Positions 1-7,344 of a stretch of 20,704 bases of DNA are shown here, in pieces. A program made the translations under genes and the position numbers. Source of the stretch: CAYNYM01 sp049366815 (GTDB lineage Bacteria > Desulfobacterota > DSM-4660 > Desulfatiglandales > HGW-15); assembly GCA_049366815.1 (NCBI GenBank), contig JBMNCO010000048.1:1-20704 (forward strand), written 5' to 3'. Every line of letters starts with the position of its first letter. Position 1 is the first letter of the stretch. The notes beneath the pieces are model-generated. The model was given only the letters and a program-made list of their open reading frames with translations, did no database searches and was not told the DNA's origin.

Positions 1-2
1 AG

Positions 3-362
3 AAATTTCCGGGCCGGATAAATACACCCCACAACGCGGCCGTCCAGCTTTACCGCACTACCAGGGAGGAGCTCGAGAGGGTCGGAAGAGAAATAGGTGA
101 GAAGCTGGCCAGAAGCAGGGGCCCCGTTACCGTTGTGATACCGATGCGAGGGTTCAGCGTCCACGACTGTGAAGGCGGCCTACTCTACAATCCGGAGGCC
201 GATGAGGGTTTCATCCAGGGAATTTCCGCCTTCGACGGTGAGATCAAGATCAAGAAAATTGATGCTCATATCAATGACGAACTGTTTTTGGATGCGGTCA
301 TGGGTGAATTCCTTGAAAACGTGGCACTTACGGCTCCGCTTCCCGCAGCTGCGGCAGCCTAA
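3..362 (+). CDS. Tm-1-like / UPF0261 family protein, C-terminal part (5' end outside window)
   Basis: The frame is open from the first bases of the window to a TAA at 360-362, giving 119 residues of a longer protein. Visible motifs are HNAAVQLYRTTREEL (about residues 10-24) and PMRGFSVHDCEGGLLYNPEAD, which match the conserved C-terminal half of the Tm-1-like ATP-binding (UPF0261) family: an HN..V..RTT..E segment, then P..G.S..D..G...Y.PEAD. Family proteins are about 400 residues, so roughly two thirds is missing to the left. The family is named after tomato Tm-1; its bacterial role is not well defined, and it often sits beside a TIM-barrel PEP-hydrolase-like gene, which would lie outside the window here. 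The alanine-rich end (five Ala) is unusual but plausible. The internal ATG at 135 is not a start, because the conserved residues continue upstream of it. Confidence 0.85.
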   Translation, partial: KFPGRINTPHNAAVQLYRTTREELERVGREIGEKLARSRGPVTVVIPMRGFSVHDCEGGLLYNPEADEGFIQGISAFDGEIKIKKIDAHINDELFLDAVMGEFLENVALTAPLPAAAAA

Positions 363-377
363 CGGGACGCAATCGTA

Positions 378-408
378 TTTGTGTTATTGTGTAGCCCGAT
401 AACACAAA
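378..408. repeat. Perfect 10-bp inverted repeat downstream of the UPF0261 gene
   Basis: The left arm TTTGTGTTAT (378-387) is exactly complementary to ATAACACAAA (399-408), with an 11-nt loop. It starts 15 bp after the stop codon of the first gene. No T-run follows the right arm on the + strand, so it is not a classical intrinsic terminator. It could be a 3' RNA hairpin or a protein-binding dyad. Confidence 0.55.
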
Positions 409-467
409 AAGGCTATGACTTTTCTTACCATCCCAGACTGAAAAAAAGGGAAGTCATGGCCCTATAA

Positions 468-578
468 AAGACCTGTCTGACCTCCGCCTTAATCATCGCG
501 CATGAGGTGGGCTATCTTGCCATGCACAGTAGGTTACAGGGGATTCCAACCATTCTAATCGATAAAAAATCCGGTTAA
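468..578 (+). pseudogene. Possible protein-tail remnant in a 490-bp non-coding gap
   Basis: The stretch 363-855 has no convincing intact gene. Inside it, 468-578 is open for 36 codons, has no start codon with a ribosome binding site, and ends in TAA. It reads like real protein (for example IIAHEVGYLAMHSRLQGI, then PTILIDKKSG and stop), with a mixed hydrophobic/charged pattern. An in-frame TAA at 465-467 closes it upstream. I do not recognise the family. It may be the C-terminal remnant of a decayed gene or chance. The rest of the gap holds the 378-408 inverted repeat and the 650-676 promoter. Confidence 0.2.
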
Positions 579-649
579 AATAGGCTCAACCATCGGCAAG
601 GTTGGAAGACTGCAATTTTATATTTATCTCCAGTTAAAAATCGAATCTC

Positions 650-676
650 TTGACAAGATTTCTGGAATTTTATAAT
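650..676 (+). promoter_or_regulatory. Sigma-70-type promoter candidate for the LuxR regulator
   Basis: A perfect -35 hexamer TTGACA (650-655) is followed by a perfect -10 hexamer TATAAT (671-676). The spacer is 15 bp, shorter than the 17 bp optimum; a shifted -10 TAATAA at 673-678 would give 17 bp. The surroundings are AT-rich. Transcription from about 683 would leave a leader of about 170 nt before the regulator gene. Confidence 0.55.
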
Positions 677-855
677 AAAAAGTCAGCGGATTTTTTAGGC
701 AAAACAGAAATCAAAGCATCGAACGTAACACTCCAAAAATAATCTAAAATCATATAAACATCGGATAGTCCATCTTATGCGTCATATCTGCACTTAATTG
801 TCGGTTTCACAATCTGTCCGGCGGTCGTCTGCCGCGAGTTAGAGTGAGGATGATT

Positions 856-1968
856 ATGGATAAACTGCCATCCCACGTGCTGACCAACGTACTGGAAGTC
901 ATCAGTGCCGCAAATGAATCTCTGGATAACAAGCTGGTTAGACAGAAAGCGCTCCATGCCTTCTTTCATTCCATCTTTTCAAAAGGAGCCATTTTTTTTC
1001 TGCCAGACGCAAGTGGACAACTTACCTCTATCCTTCTCAAAGACCTGGAAAAGGCATACTGTAATTATTTCAAAACCTATTATTATCAATTCGATCCTCT
1101 GCAACTAACCCGTGGCTTGGATATTGAAAATGGACTGACTTACTTGGAAAAGACAATTAGCTATGATACGTTCCAATCCACGGAGTACTACAACGATTTT
1201 CTCAAACCTCAAAAGATTCATCACAAACTTATCATCAACATGGTTGCCGAAAAAGAACTTTATGGTAGAATTGTATTGACGCGACCCCAAAAATCCCGTC
1301 CCTTTACCAAAAAGGAAATCAGGACGGCAAAAACCGTTTCTCCATATTTAGCACATGCTCTGGCTCATAACGATCTTAGAAGAAAGATAAAACTGAAAGG
1401 CAGCCTTCTGAATCATATTGAGGAACAATCATCAATCGGGGTGATTTTGCTGGATGGAAGCTTTAACATTATTTACAGAAACCCGAAAGCGGAGGAGATA
1501 TGTGGCAAATTTAACGGGACGGGGACCACTGCTGGCTACACTGATCTAATTTCTTTTCAGTTTTTGAATGACTGTCGGGAAATTAGAGCCGATTTAAAGA
1601 GCTGTCCCGAAGGAGGAATGGTGGTTCCGAGGTATAGTGTAGTCAAAGGCCCGAATCGCACCCGTTTTTTGCTCATATCAAAAGCCCTTGATCAGGACTT
1701 GAGTTGTGAAGACTCGGAAATGTTCATGGTTTCCATTCAAAAACACTCGCCCGCAAAAATTGATCTGCAGTATTTAATGGACACCTTTCATCTAAGCAAA
1801 AGAGAAACGGATGTGGTTACTCTTCTTTTCTTGGGATTGAAAAATGCACAAATTGCGGGAGAGCTGTTTGTCAGTGAAGTCACCATCAAAAAACATCTTC
1901 AGAGCATATATGATAAAGTTGGTGTCAGCAATAGAACCACACTTATCAACAGGATGTTTATTGCCTAG
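856..1968 (+). CDS. LuxR-family transcriptional regulator with sensory N-terminus and PAS-like domain
   Basis: A 370-residue regulator. The last 58 residues (about 313-370) form a LuxR/GerE helix-turn-helix: LSKRETDVVTLL, then NAQIAGELFVSEVTIKKHL and the dimerisation helix YDKVGVSNRTTL. Residues about 183-296 look like a PAS domain (SIGVILLDGSFNIIYRNPKA). The first 170 residues resemble the GAF-like sensory part of regulators carrying a YYNDFL..PQ.IHHKLI segment. Start choice: GTGAGG at 844-849 lies 6 nt before ATG 856; GTG 844 and ATG 850 are in frame and possible but are placed worse. There is no receiver domain with a phosphorylatable Asp, so control is probably by direct binding of a small molecule. 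It lies just upstream of the catabolic genes on the same strand and is the obvious candidate for their regulator (inference). Confidence 0.88.
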   Translation: MDKLPSHVLTNVLEVISAANESLDNKLVRQKALHAFFHSIFSKGAIFFLPDASGQLTSILLKDLEKAYCNYFKTYYYQFDPLQLTRGLDIENGLTYLEKTISYDTFQSTEYYNDFLKPQKIHHKLIINMVAEKELYGRIVLTRPQKSRPFTKKEIRTAKTVSPYLAHALAHNDLRRKIKLKGSLLNHIEEQSSIGVILLDGSFNIIYRNPKAEEICGKFNGTGTTAGYTDLISFQFLNDCREIRADLKSCPEGGMVVPRYSVVKGPNRTRFLLISKALDQDLSCEDSEMFMVSIQKHSPAKIDLQYLMDTFHLSKRETDVVTLLFLGLKNAQIAGELFVSEVTIKKHLQSIYDKVGVSNRTTLINRMFIA

Positions 1969-2062
1969 CGCTATCCCGTCCATTGCAGCCAGCAATACGC
2001 TACGCTTGACGCGCCGACCGAATTTTCAGACCATCCACACCATCATCGGCCTATAAACCCCA

Positions 2063-2082
2063 AAAGTATACTTTCGTATAAT
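2063..2082 (+). promoter_or_regulatory. Palindrome next to a -10 box upstream of the alcohol dehydrogenase
   Basis: The regulator and the dehydrogenase are separated by 320 bp without a convincing gene. In this gap, AAAGTATACTTT (2063-2074) is a perfect 12-bp palindrome, immediately followed by a perfect TATAAT (2077-2082). No recognisable -35 lies at the right distance (2054-2059 reads TATAAA), as expected of an activator-dependent promoter. It is a candidate operator for the adjacent LuxR protein. A strong but start-less Shine-Dalgarno follows at 2160-2166. Confidence 0.4.
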
Positions 2083-2288
2083 AGACAAACCCCGCTTTGC
2101 TTGATAAGTATCTTTCTAAAGTGCGCCGTTTTTCTCTATTTGGCATTTGCATTGGTCGTTAGGAGGATACGCTATTGTAAAAAAAAGGGGTGAATCGACC
2201 TCTTATGGCGGCATCATAAGTTTTGTCCATCCTGTGCTGTAGTAGTTCCTTAACCGAAGATCAACCCAACAACAGAGAGGAGGAAAAC

Positions 2289-3383
2289 GTGGAAATCAAA
2301 GCAGCCGTTACGTTTGAGAGATCGACAGAATTCCAAATTGTGCCGTTGCAACTCAGTGATCCCAGAGAGGATGAAATATTAGTGCGGATCACTGCAACCG
2401 GCATCTGTCACACTGATCTAGCAGCCCGTGATCAGCACCTGCCCATCCCACTCCCTTCTGTCTTAGGCCATGAAGGGGCCGGCGTTGTGGAAAAAGTGGG
2501 AGCCCGCGTGACCAAAGTCGAGCCCGGGGATCATGTGGCTCTGAGCTGGATGTGCTGCGGGGCCTGTCCTTCGTGCAGATCCGGGCGCGATCCCTATTGC
2601 GAAAATTTTCTGGCGCTCAATTTCAGCGGAGCGCGGCCGGACGGGAGCACCACCCTTCGAAAGGGAGATCAGATTATCCACGGGTCGTTTTTTGGTCAGT
2701 CCTCCTTTGCCGATTATGCGCTGGTCGATGTGCGAAACGCCGTAAAGGTACCCAAAGATGTTCCACTGGAAATCGTAGGGCCCATGGGTTGCGGTATTCA
2801 GACCGGGGCCGGAGCAGTGATGAATTCCCTCCAGGTCCGTCCGGGGACGTCCATCGCCATATTCGGCGTGGGTCCTGTGGGCATGAGCGCAGTGCTGGGG
2901 GCGGTGGTTTGCGGATGTACCACCATCATCGCCGTGGACATCAGTCCCGACCGCCTCAAGATGGCCAAGGAGTTGGGCGCCACCCATACCCTCAACGCCG
3001 GCGAAGTGGATCCCGTGCAGGGGATTCTGGCTCTGACAGATGGAGGACCCAATTACAGCCTGGAATGTGTTGGAAACCCTGCTGTGTTTCGGCAGGCCGT
3101 GGATGTGTTGCCGCTGCTGGGCGTGTGCGGTCTGGCTGGTGTCGTCCCCCCTGGCACAGAAGTGAACCTCAACATGGATCTGATAATGAACGGTCGTACG
3201 GTCCGAGGAATTATTGAAGGGGATGCCATTCCGGACCTTTTTATTCCCAAATTGATCGAACTCTACAAACAAGGCCGGTTTCCATTTGATCGTATGATCA
3301 CTTTCTACCCTTTTGAAGAAATCAATAAAGCAGTAGAAGAGATGGAAAAGGGTCTTGTGATCAAACCGGTACTAAAATTGTAA
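2289..3383 (+). CDS. Zinc-dependent alcohol dehydrogenase, aryl/benzyl-alcohol dehydrogenase-like
   Basis: A 364-residue medium-chain dehydrogenase, expected to oxidise a primary (probably aromatic or allylic) alcohol to the aldehyde with NAD(P)+ in the cytoplasm. Visible features: catalytic-zinc ligand Cys40 in TGICHTD, His61-Glu62 in LGHEGAG, a second catalytic-site Cys in GPMGCGIQTG, four structural-zinc cysteines (Cys90, 93, 96, 104; pattern CxxCxxCx7C), and a Rossmann glycine motif GVGPVG. Overall layout, including the ALNFSGARPDG segment after the structural zinc and the FFGQSSFA segment, resembles benzyl-alcohol dehydrogenases. Start choice: GTG 2289 has GAGAGGAGG 5 nt upstream and the family's usual VEIKAAV opening; a longer frame from TTG 2223 has no ribosome binding site and adds a non-family N-terminus. 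A small ORF begins 1 bp after the stop, and an aldehyde dehydrogenase follows. Substrate not provable from sequence. Confidence 0.93.
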   Translation: MEIKAAVTFERSTEFQIVPLQLSDPREDEILVRITATGICHTDLAARDQHLPIPLPSVLGHEGAGVVEKVGARVTKVEPGDHVALSWMCCGACPSCRSGRDPYCENFLALNFSGARPDGSTTLRKGDQIIHGSFFGQSSFADYALVDVRNAVKVPKDVPLEIVGPMGCGIQTGAGAVMNSLQVRPGTSIAIFGVGPVGMSAVLGAVVCGCTTIIAVDISPDRLKMAKELGATHTLNAGEVDPVQGILALTDGGPNYSLECVGNPAVFRQAVDVLPLLGVCGLAGVVPPGTEVNLNMDLIMNGRTVRGIIEGDAIPDLFIPKLIELYKQGRFPFDRMITFYPFEEINKAVEEMEKGLVIKPVLKL

Positions 3384-3384
3384 A

Positions 3385-3696
3385 ATGTTTGATGTATTAT
3401 TTCAAAAAAAGGCGATTCTTTATGCTTATTTTATGAAAAGGCTTTCAAGATTTGAAGGCTTGTCTATCCAGGGAAAGCCAATTAATGATAATGTCATGAT
3501 CAATATCCTCACATTGGAACCGCGGGGAAATAGACCCATAAAAATGACTTTTGAAGACCAGCCCAAAATGCTCATCTCTTTTCCCCTGGAGGAATTTGCT
3601 CCTGTCCAAGAGCTCCTTCAGGTCATCTCAGAATGGCGGGATATACCGCAGATAACACCAAGAACTTGGTTGCCACAAACCGTTAATGCCTTATAA
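3385..3696 (+). CDS. Small protein of unknown function behind the alcohol dehydrogenase
   Basis: A 103-codon frame whose ATG begins 1 bp after the dehydrogenase stop, a spacing typical of translational coupling; no Shine-Dalgarno is visible. An internal ATG at 3433 would give 87 residues (opening MKRLSRFEGL). The C-terminal half looks genuinely coding: MTFEDQPKMLISFPLEEF, then amphipathic VQELLQVISEW. There is no signal peptide, membrane segment or metal motif, and I do not recognise a family. Composition is more AT-rich than the dehydrogenase. It could be a small accessory protein of the catabolic cluster or a non-functional frame; I lean slightly to real. Confidence 0.42.
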   Translation: MFDVLFQKKAILYAYFMKRLSRFEGLSIQGKPINDNVMINILTLEPRGNRPIKMTFEDQPKMLISFPLEEFAPVQELLQVISEWRDIPQITPRTWLPQTVNAL

Positions 3697-4039
3697 GCAG
3701 AGCAAATCGCTGTTATTTATAAGCCCATATGGGATATGAACAATTCTTTGGCGGGTGGAAACGACACCCAAAGTGTATGCTCTGATTTCCAAAAGCCAGT
3801 ATGGATTGGTAGGCCGGATATTCTCCCGACTGAGCACATATTTACTGCTTCCCAGTCATTGCGACAAACAGTGCAAAGAAAATGCGACCATAAAAAGGGC
3901 CAGGGAACTTGTAATTTAGATTTATAATGAAATGCATTACCGCGAGAGCAATGGGCTCGGCAGGGATTTCAAGAATTGAAAATGTTTAACACCTCAGGGA
4001 ATTCCTTAACTGCAAATCATTGAAATGAAAGGGACCTAT
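3697..4039. other. Intergenic region before the aldehyde dehydrogenase
   Basis: These 343 bp hold no gene I can support. A 63-codon frame at 3736-3927 has no ribosome binding site and an unnatural composition. Visible signals are a perfect 10-bp palindrome CCCATATGGG (3724-3733), two copies of TTATAAGC shortly before it, and a perfect -10-like TATAAT at 3923-3928 without a good -35. The aldehyde dehydrogenase may therefore have its own regulated promoter here, but the evidence is weak. Confidence 0.35.
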
Positions 4040-5479
4040 ATGAAAAATTATCAAATGTTTATTGGAGGTCAATGGGTTGATGCCATATCCGGAGCAACTT
4101 TCGATGATTTTAATCCATACTCAGGGGAACTTTATGGACAGGTAGCAAAGGGAGATGCTCGGGATGCAAATCGCGCAATGGCCGCCGCCTTTACAGCCCG
4201 CAAAGAGTGGTCGGAGACGCCTGCGATTGCTCGGGCGCAGATCCTAAACAAGGCGGCCCAACTGTTGGAAACAAGCAGAGATGAAGTTGCAGACATATTG
4301 ATTAAGGAGGGAGGCGGCACTGTTGGGAAAGTGATGTTTGAGATCTCCCAGACTGTAGATCTCATGGAAACGGCTGCCGCGGACGGCAAACGTATCCTGG
4401 GTGAGACTTTCAATAATGATCCGGCTAAGCTTTCCATGACGATTCGCAGACCAAGAGGGACAATAGTGGCAATTTCTCCGTGGAATTTCCCTCTTGTTCT
4501 CTCCATGTACAAGGTCGCCTACGGCATAGCAACAGGCAATACAGTGGTCCTAAAGCCGGCCAGTGAATCTCCCGTTGCTGGGCTTAAAATCGCGGAAATT
4601 TTCGATCGGGCAGGCCTTCCGGCCGGGGTGCTCAATGTTGTGACCGGTCCAGGGAGCGCTCTCGGTGACGCGCTGATTGATGATGATCGCTGTTCATTTG
4701 TCGCTATTACCGGCGAGACGGTGACTGGGCGCCATGTGGCCCAAAGGGCTGCCGCAAAGTTGAAGCCTTACACGCTGGAACTTGGTGGTAAAAACCCTGT
4801 TATCGTGCTTGCTGATGCAGATATTGAATACGCTGTAAAGTCCACTGCTCTCAGTGCCTATCTGCATCAAGGTGAGATATGCATGTCTGCGGACAGGATC
4901 ATTGTAGAGGAATCCATTGTAGGGCCTTTTACCGAAGCAATGGCCGGTTTGGTAAGTCATCTTCCTGTAGGCGATCCCAGTCTTCCCACTACGTTTATTG
5001 GCCCGATTATCAATGATGAGCAGGTAAGAAAAATTGACGGACATGTAAAGGACGCCGTTGACAAAGGGGCAAAGCTCCTTGCGGGAGGTACCTACGAAGA
5101 CAGGTTATATCAGCCTACATTATTGGCAAATATTACGCCCGAGATGAAAATTTATTACGAAGAGACCTTTGGCCCTGTCGCCTCCATTATTTCCGTCAAG
5201 GACGAAAAGGAGGCACTCGAGGTCGCCAACGATACAACTTACGGACTTTCAGCCGGTGTGATCACCCAGGATCTGAAAAAGGCGATTTTTCTTTGTGAGG
5301 GGCTGGACGCAGGTATGGTCCACGTGAATGACGGCTCCATCGATGCCGATGCATGCTGTCCCTTTGGCGGGTGCAAAGAAAGTGGAATTGGCCGGGAAGG
5401 AGGGAGGTACTCGGTTGAGGAACTTACTGAGGTGAAGTGGCTTACAATACAGAAGACAAAACGGCAGCTACCGTTTTAA
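4040..5479 (+). CDS. NAD(P)-dependent aldehyde dehydrogenase (vanillin/benzaldehyde dehydrogenase-like)
   Basis: A 479-residue ALDH-superfamily enzyme that would oxidise the aldehyde made by the upstream alcohol dehydrogenase to the carboxylic acid. All key residues are present: Asn149 in SPWNFPLVL (oxyanion), Lys172 in VLKPASE (cofactor), Glu247 in TLELGGKNP (general base) and the nucleophile Cys281 in HQGEICMSADR, plus the family motif EETFGPV. The nucleotide-binding segment reads AITGETVTG rather than the common FTGSTxxG, a modest variation. Length is normal. Start choice: ATG 4040 has AAAGGGA 5 nt upstream; the in-frame ATG 4025 has none. MoaF-like and SDR genes follow on the same strand. 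A physiological substrate such as benzaldehyde is inference from the benzyl-alcohol-dehydrogenase-like neighbour. Confidence 0.93.
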   Translation: MKNYQMFIGGQWVDAISGATFDDFNPYSGELYGQVAKGDARDANRAMAAAFTARKEWSETPAIARAQILNKAAQLLETSRDEVADILIKEGGGTVGKVMFEISQTVDLMETAAADGKRILGETFNNDPAKLSMTIRRPRGTIVAISPWNFPLVLSMYKVAYGIATGNTVVLKPASESPVAGLKIAEIFDRAGLPAGVLNVVTGPGSALGDALIDDDRCSFVAITGETVTGRHVAQRAAAKLKPYTLELGGKNPVIVLADADIEYAVKSTALSAYLHQGEICMSADRIIVEESIVGPFTEAMAGLVSHLPVGDPSLPTTFIGPIINDEQVRKIDGHVKDAVDKGAKLLAGGTYEDRLYQPTLLANITPEMKIYYEETFGPVASIISVKDEKEALEVANDTTYGLSAGVITQDLKKAIFLCEGLDAGMVHVNDGSIDADACCPFGGCKESGIGREGGRYSVEELTEVKWLTIQKTKRQLPF

Positions 5480-5609
5480 TGGCGGTGCGAGAATCAATCC
5501 CAAAGATCGCGTTAGAATCAGCCTATAAGGAAAAATAAGGCATACCTTTTCTGAAAAACGGCCCCGATAACGGCCGAATGAATTTAAATAATAATTACGG
5601 GGGTGCACC

Positions 5610-6398
5610 ATGCCACAAAAAGAAGGTGAAACCAATTATAAGTATGAGGATTATGCTGCAGATATGGCCTATCATCGGCTGCCGACCACGGACGCCTTGG
5701 TGAAACGGAAGATGAAACTGACCCTTGATACGGGTGAGGCCTTCCATCTCGAATTCACCAAGCCCGATGAGGTGAACTGGCAGAGCGGCTCTGAGAGTGG
5801 GACGGATTGGTACGAGGCGATAGAGGTTGCGCCGAATACCTACTTTATCGATATGACGTTTGCTCAAGCGCCGAGAGAATGCCGCACATTTTTCATAAAC
5901 ACTGAGACTCGTCGCGTTCTCTCTGTCCACACCGTTATGAGAGAAGGAGATGTCGGTAAAGAACCCCGCGCGGTTCAGGATTTTCAGCCGGGTGTACTCG
6001 GGGATCCGAACGTCCCCCCGACTGGGATAAAACCTGCTCCGACACGCGACTTGATCGGGCTCCGGGCCCTTTACACATACAACCCGAATCAATGTTTTGA
6101 GCATATTTATCTGAACGGGGAGCGTTATGCATGGCACTGCGTGGTAGGGCCGCTGAAGGGGGAATCCGATGTTGAATTGCACATCACTTATAAATTCGAT
6201 GTGAACCAATATATCTTTTCATGGCGCGAGTTCGGTTTGCCGGTGTCCACCGTATTTTTCCATAACTGGGATCAGATGAAAGAAACAGGGAAATTCTTTG
6301 CCATAGGTGAAGACGGAGCCATCGCCAATACCCCTGCGGGTGCCTTGATCCGGAAACTCTCGGTTACATTCTATCCGGAAGAGAAACATCCGCTTTAA
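5610..6398 (+). CDS. MoaF-like protein (tandem calycin/lipocalin-like domains)
   Basis: A 262-residue soluble protein that matches the MoaF family layout: an N-terminal domain (about 20-110; LTLDTGEAFHLEF, then NTYFIDMTF and TRRVLSVHTV) and a C-terminal domain (about 145-260; GLRALYTYNPNQCFEHIYLN, WHCVVGPLKG, FSWREF and a late TGKFFAIGEDG). Both halves are rich in alternating beta-strand patterns, as expected of lipocalin-like barrels. The ribosome binding site GGGGG lies about 7 nt before ATG. The family is annotated as molybdenum cofactor protein F, but the name traces to a monoamine-regulated enterobacterial gene and the biochemical role is unclear. Here it sits between an aldehyde dehydrogenase and an SDR, so a pathway role (ligand-binding protein or cofactor-free isomerase/hydratase-like enzyme) fits better than cofactor synthesis; that is inference. 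Confidence 0.82.
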   Translation: MPQKEGETNYKYEDYAADMAYHRLPTTDALVKRKMKLTLDTGEAFHLEFTKPDEVNWQSGSESGTDWYEAIEVAPNTYFIDMTFAQAPRECRTFFINTETRRVLSVHTVMREGDVGKEPRAVQDFQPGVLGDPNVPPTGIKPAPTRDLIGLRALYTYNPNQCFEHIYLNGERYAWHCVVGPLKGESDVELHITYKFDVNQYIFSWREFGLPVSTVFFHNWDQMKETGKFFAIGEDGAIANTPAGALIRKLSVTFYPEEKHPL

Positions 6399-6508
6399 TC
6401 ATCAGAAACGCCCCCAAAAGGGTCTGCACCGCGAGAAAATACACGATTGTTGGAACGAGGTGATACAGCTCGCCGAAAATTAGGAAACATAATCAAGGAG
6501 GCAAGAAG

Positions 6509-7330
6509 ATGAATCTGAAAGGGAAAACAGCTCTTATAACAGGAGGCGGCACTGGCATTGGTGCTGCGATTGCCAAGCGTTTTGTCGCGGACGGAGCCAA
6601 GATATGTATTACCGGGCGGCGCGAGGAAATGCTTGAAAAGGTAGCGCAATCTCTGCCCGAGGGTATGGCCGCCACATGTTCAGGGGACGTTTCAAAGTAC
6701 GAGGATGTTGAACATATGGTTGAGACGGCATTGAAGTTTGGGGGCAGGCTGGATGTCTTGGTGAATAATGCGGGAATCGATCCAGGTGGGACGGTGACCG
6801 ATTTGGACGTAAAACTCTGGAAAAAGGTAATAGATATTAACCTGACCGGTTCTTTTCTGGCCATGAAAGCATCAATACCTCACATGATTGAAAAGGGCGG
6901 CGGGTCTATTATCAATATTTCTTCATTGGGCGGACTGCGTTGTCTGCCGGGAATGGCGGCTTATTGTACCACAAAAGCCGCTATCAATATGCTCACGAGG
7001 CAGGCCGCTTTGGATTATGGTCGATTTAAGGTTCGTTGTAATGCCGTCTGCCCTGGAGCGACCCGAACGGAAATGCTGGAGGAAGCACTCAGCCCCCTCA
7101 CAGAAGTCCTCAAAACAGATGTGGATGGCGTTTTTGACTGTATATCATCCAACGTTCCGCTCCACCGGGTTGCGAGTCCCGATGAGATATCAGGAATTTG
7201 CAGTTATTTGGCAAGTGATGATTCTTCATTCATGACGGGGTCCGTTCTTCTGATAGACGGCGGCGCGGCCATAGTGGACGTGTCGGGAGCCGCTCTCAGT
7301 AGTGCGGGTGTTAACTGGGGGGTCGAATAA
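6509..7330 (+). CDS. SDR-family NAD(P)-dependent oxidoreductase
   Basis: A 273-residue classical short-chain dehydrogenase/reductase. It has the glycine-rich cofactor motif TGGGTGIG (11-18), NNAG (86-89), the structural Asn111, and the catalytic triad Ser139, Tyr152, Lys156 (NISSLGG and YCTTK). The end of beta-2 carries TGRREE, whose Arg pair hints at NADP(H), though this is not decisive. The ribosome binding site AAGGAGG ends 7 nt before the ATG and is one of the best in the window. It would interconvert a hydroxyl and a keto group in the pathway; FabG-like activity is an alternative, but the catabolic neighbourhood argues against fatty acid synthesis. The binding-protein gene starts 14 bp after its stop, so the two are almost certainly cotranscribed. 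Confidence 0.92.
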   Translation: MNLKGKTALITGGGTGIGAAIAKRFVADGAKICITGRREEMLEKVAQSLPEGMAATCSGDVSKYEDVEHMVETALKFGGRLDVLVNNAGIDPGGTVTDLDVKLWKKVIDINLTGSFLAMKASIPHMIEKGGGSIINISSLGGLRCLPGMAAYCTTKAAINMLTRQAALDYGRFKVRCNAVCPGATRTEMLEEALSPLTEVLKTDVDGVFDCISSNVPLHRVASPDEISGICSYLASDDSSFMTGSVLLIDGGAAIVDVSGAALSSAGVNWGVE

Positions 7331-7344
7331 GAAAGGAGACAAGC

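Noticed and set aside
2223..2288. N-terminal extension of the alcohol dehydrogenase from TTG 2223
   Set aside because: No ribosome binding site, non-family sequence, while GTG 2289 has a strong GAGGAGG and the family N-terminus.
2463..3272. Long antisense frame across the alcohol dehydrogenase (269 codons)
   Set aside because: Shadow of a GC-rich gene; His/Gly-rich, no recognisable domain, no ribosome binding site.
3736..3927. 63-codon + strand frame before the aldehyde dehydrogenase
   Set aside because: No ribosome binding site and no protein-like pattern or family resemblance.
5559..5576. CGGCC...GGCCG hairpin after the aldehyde dehydrogenase as a terminator
   Set aside because: Only a 5-bp stem and no T-run follows; too weak to call.
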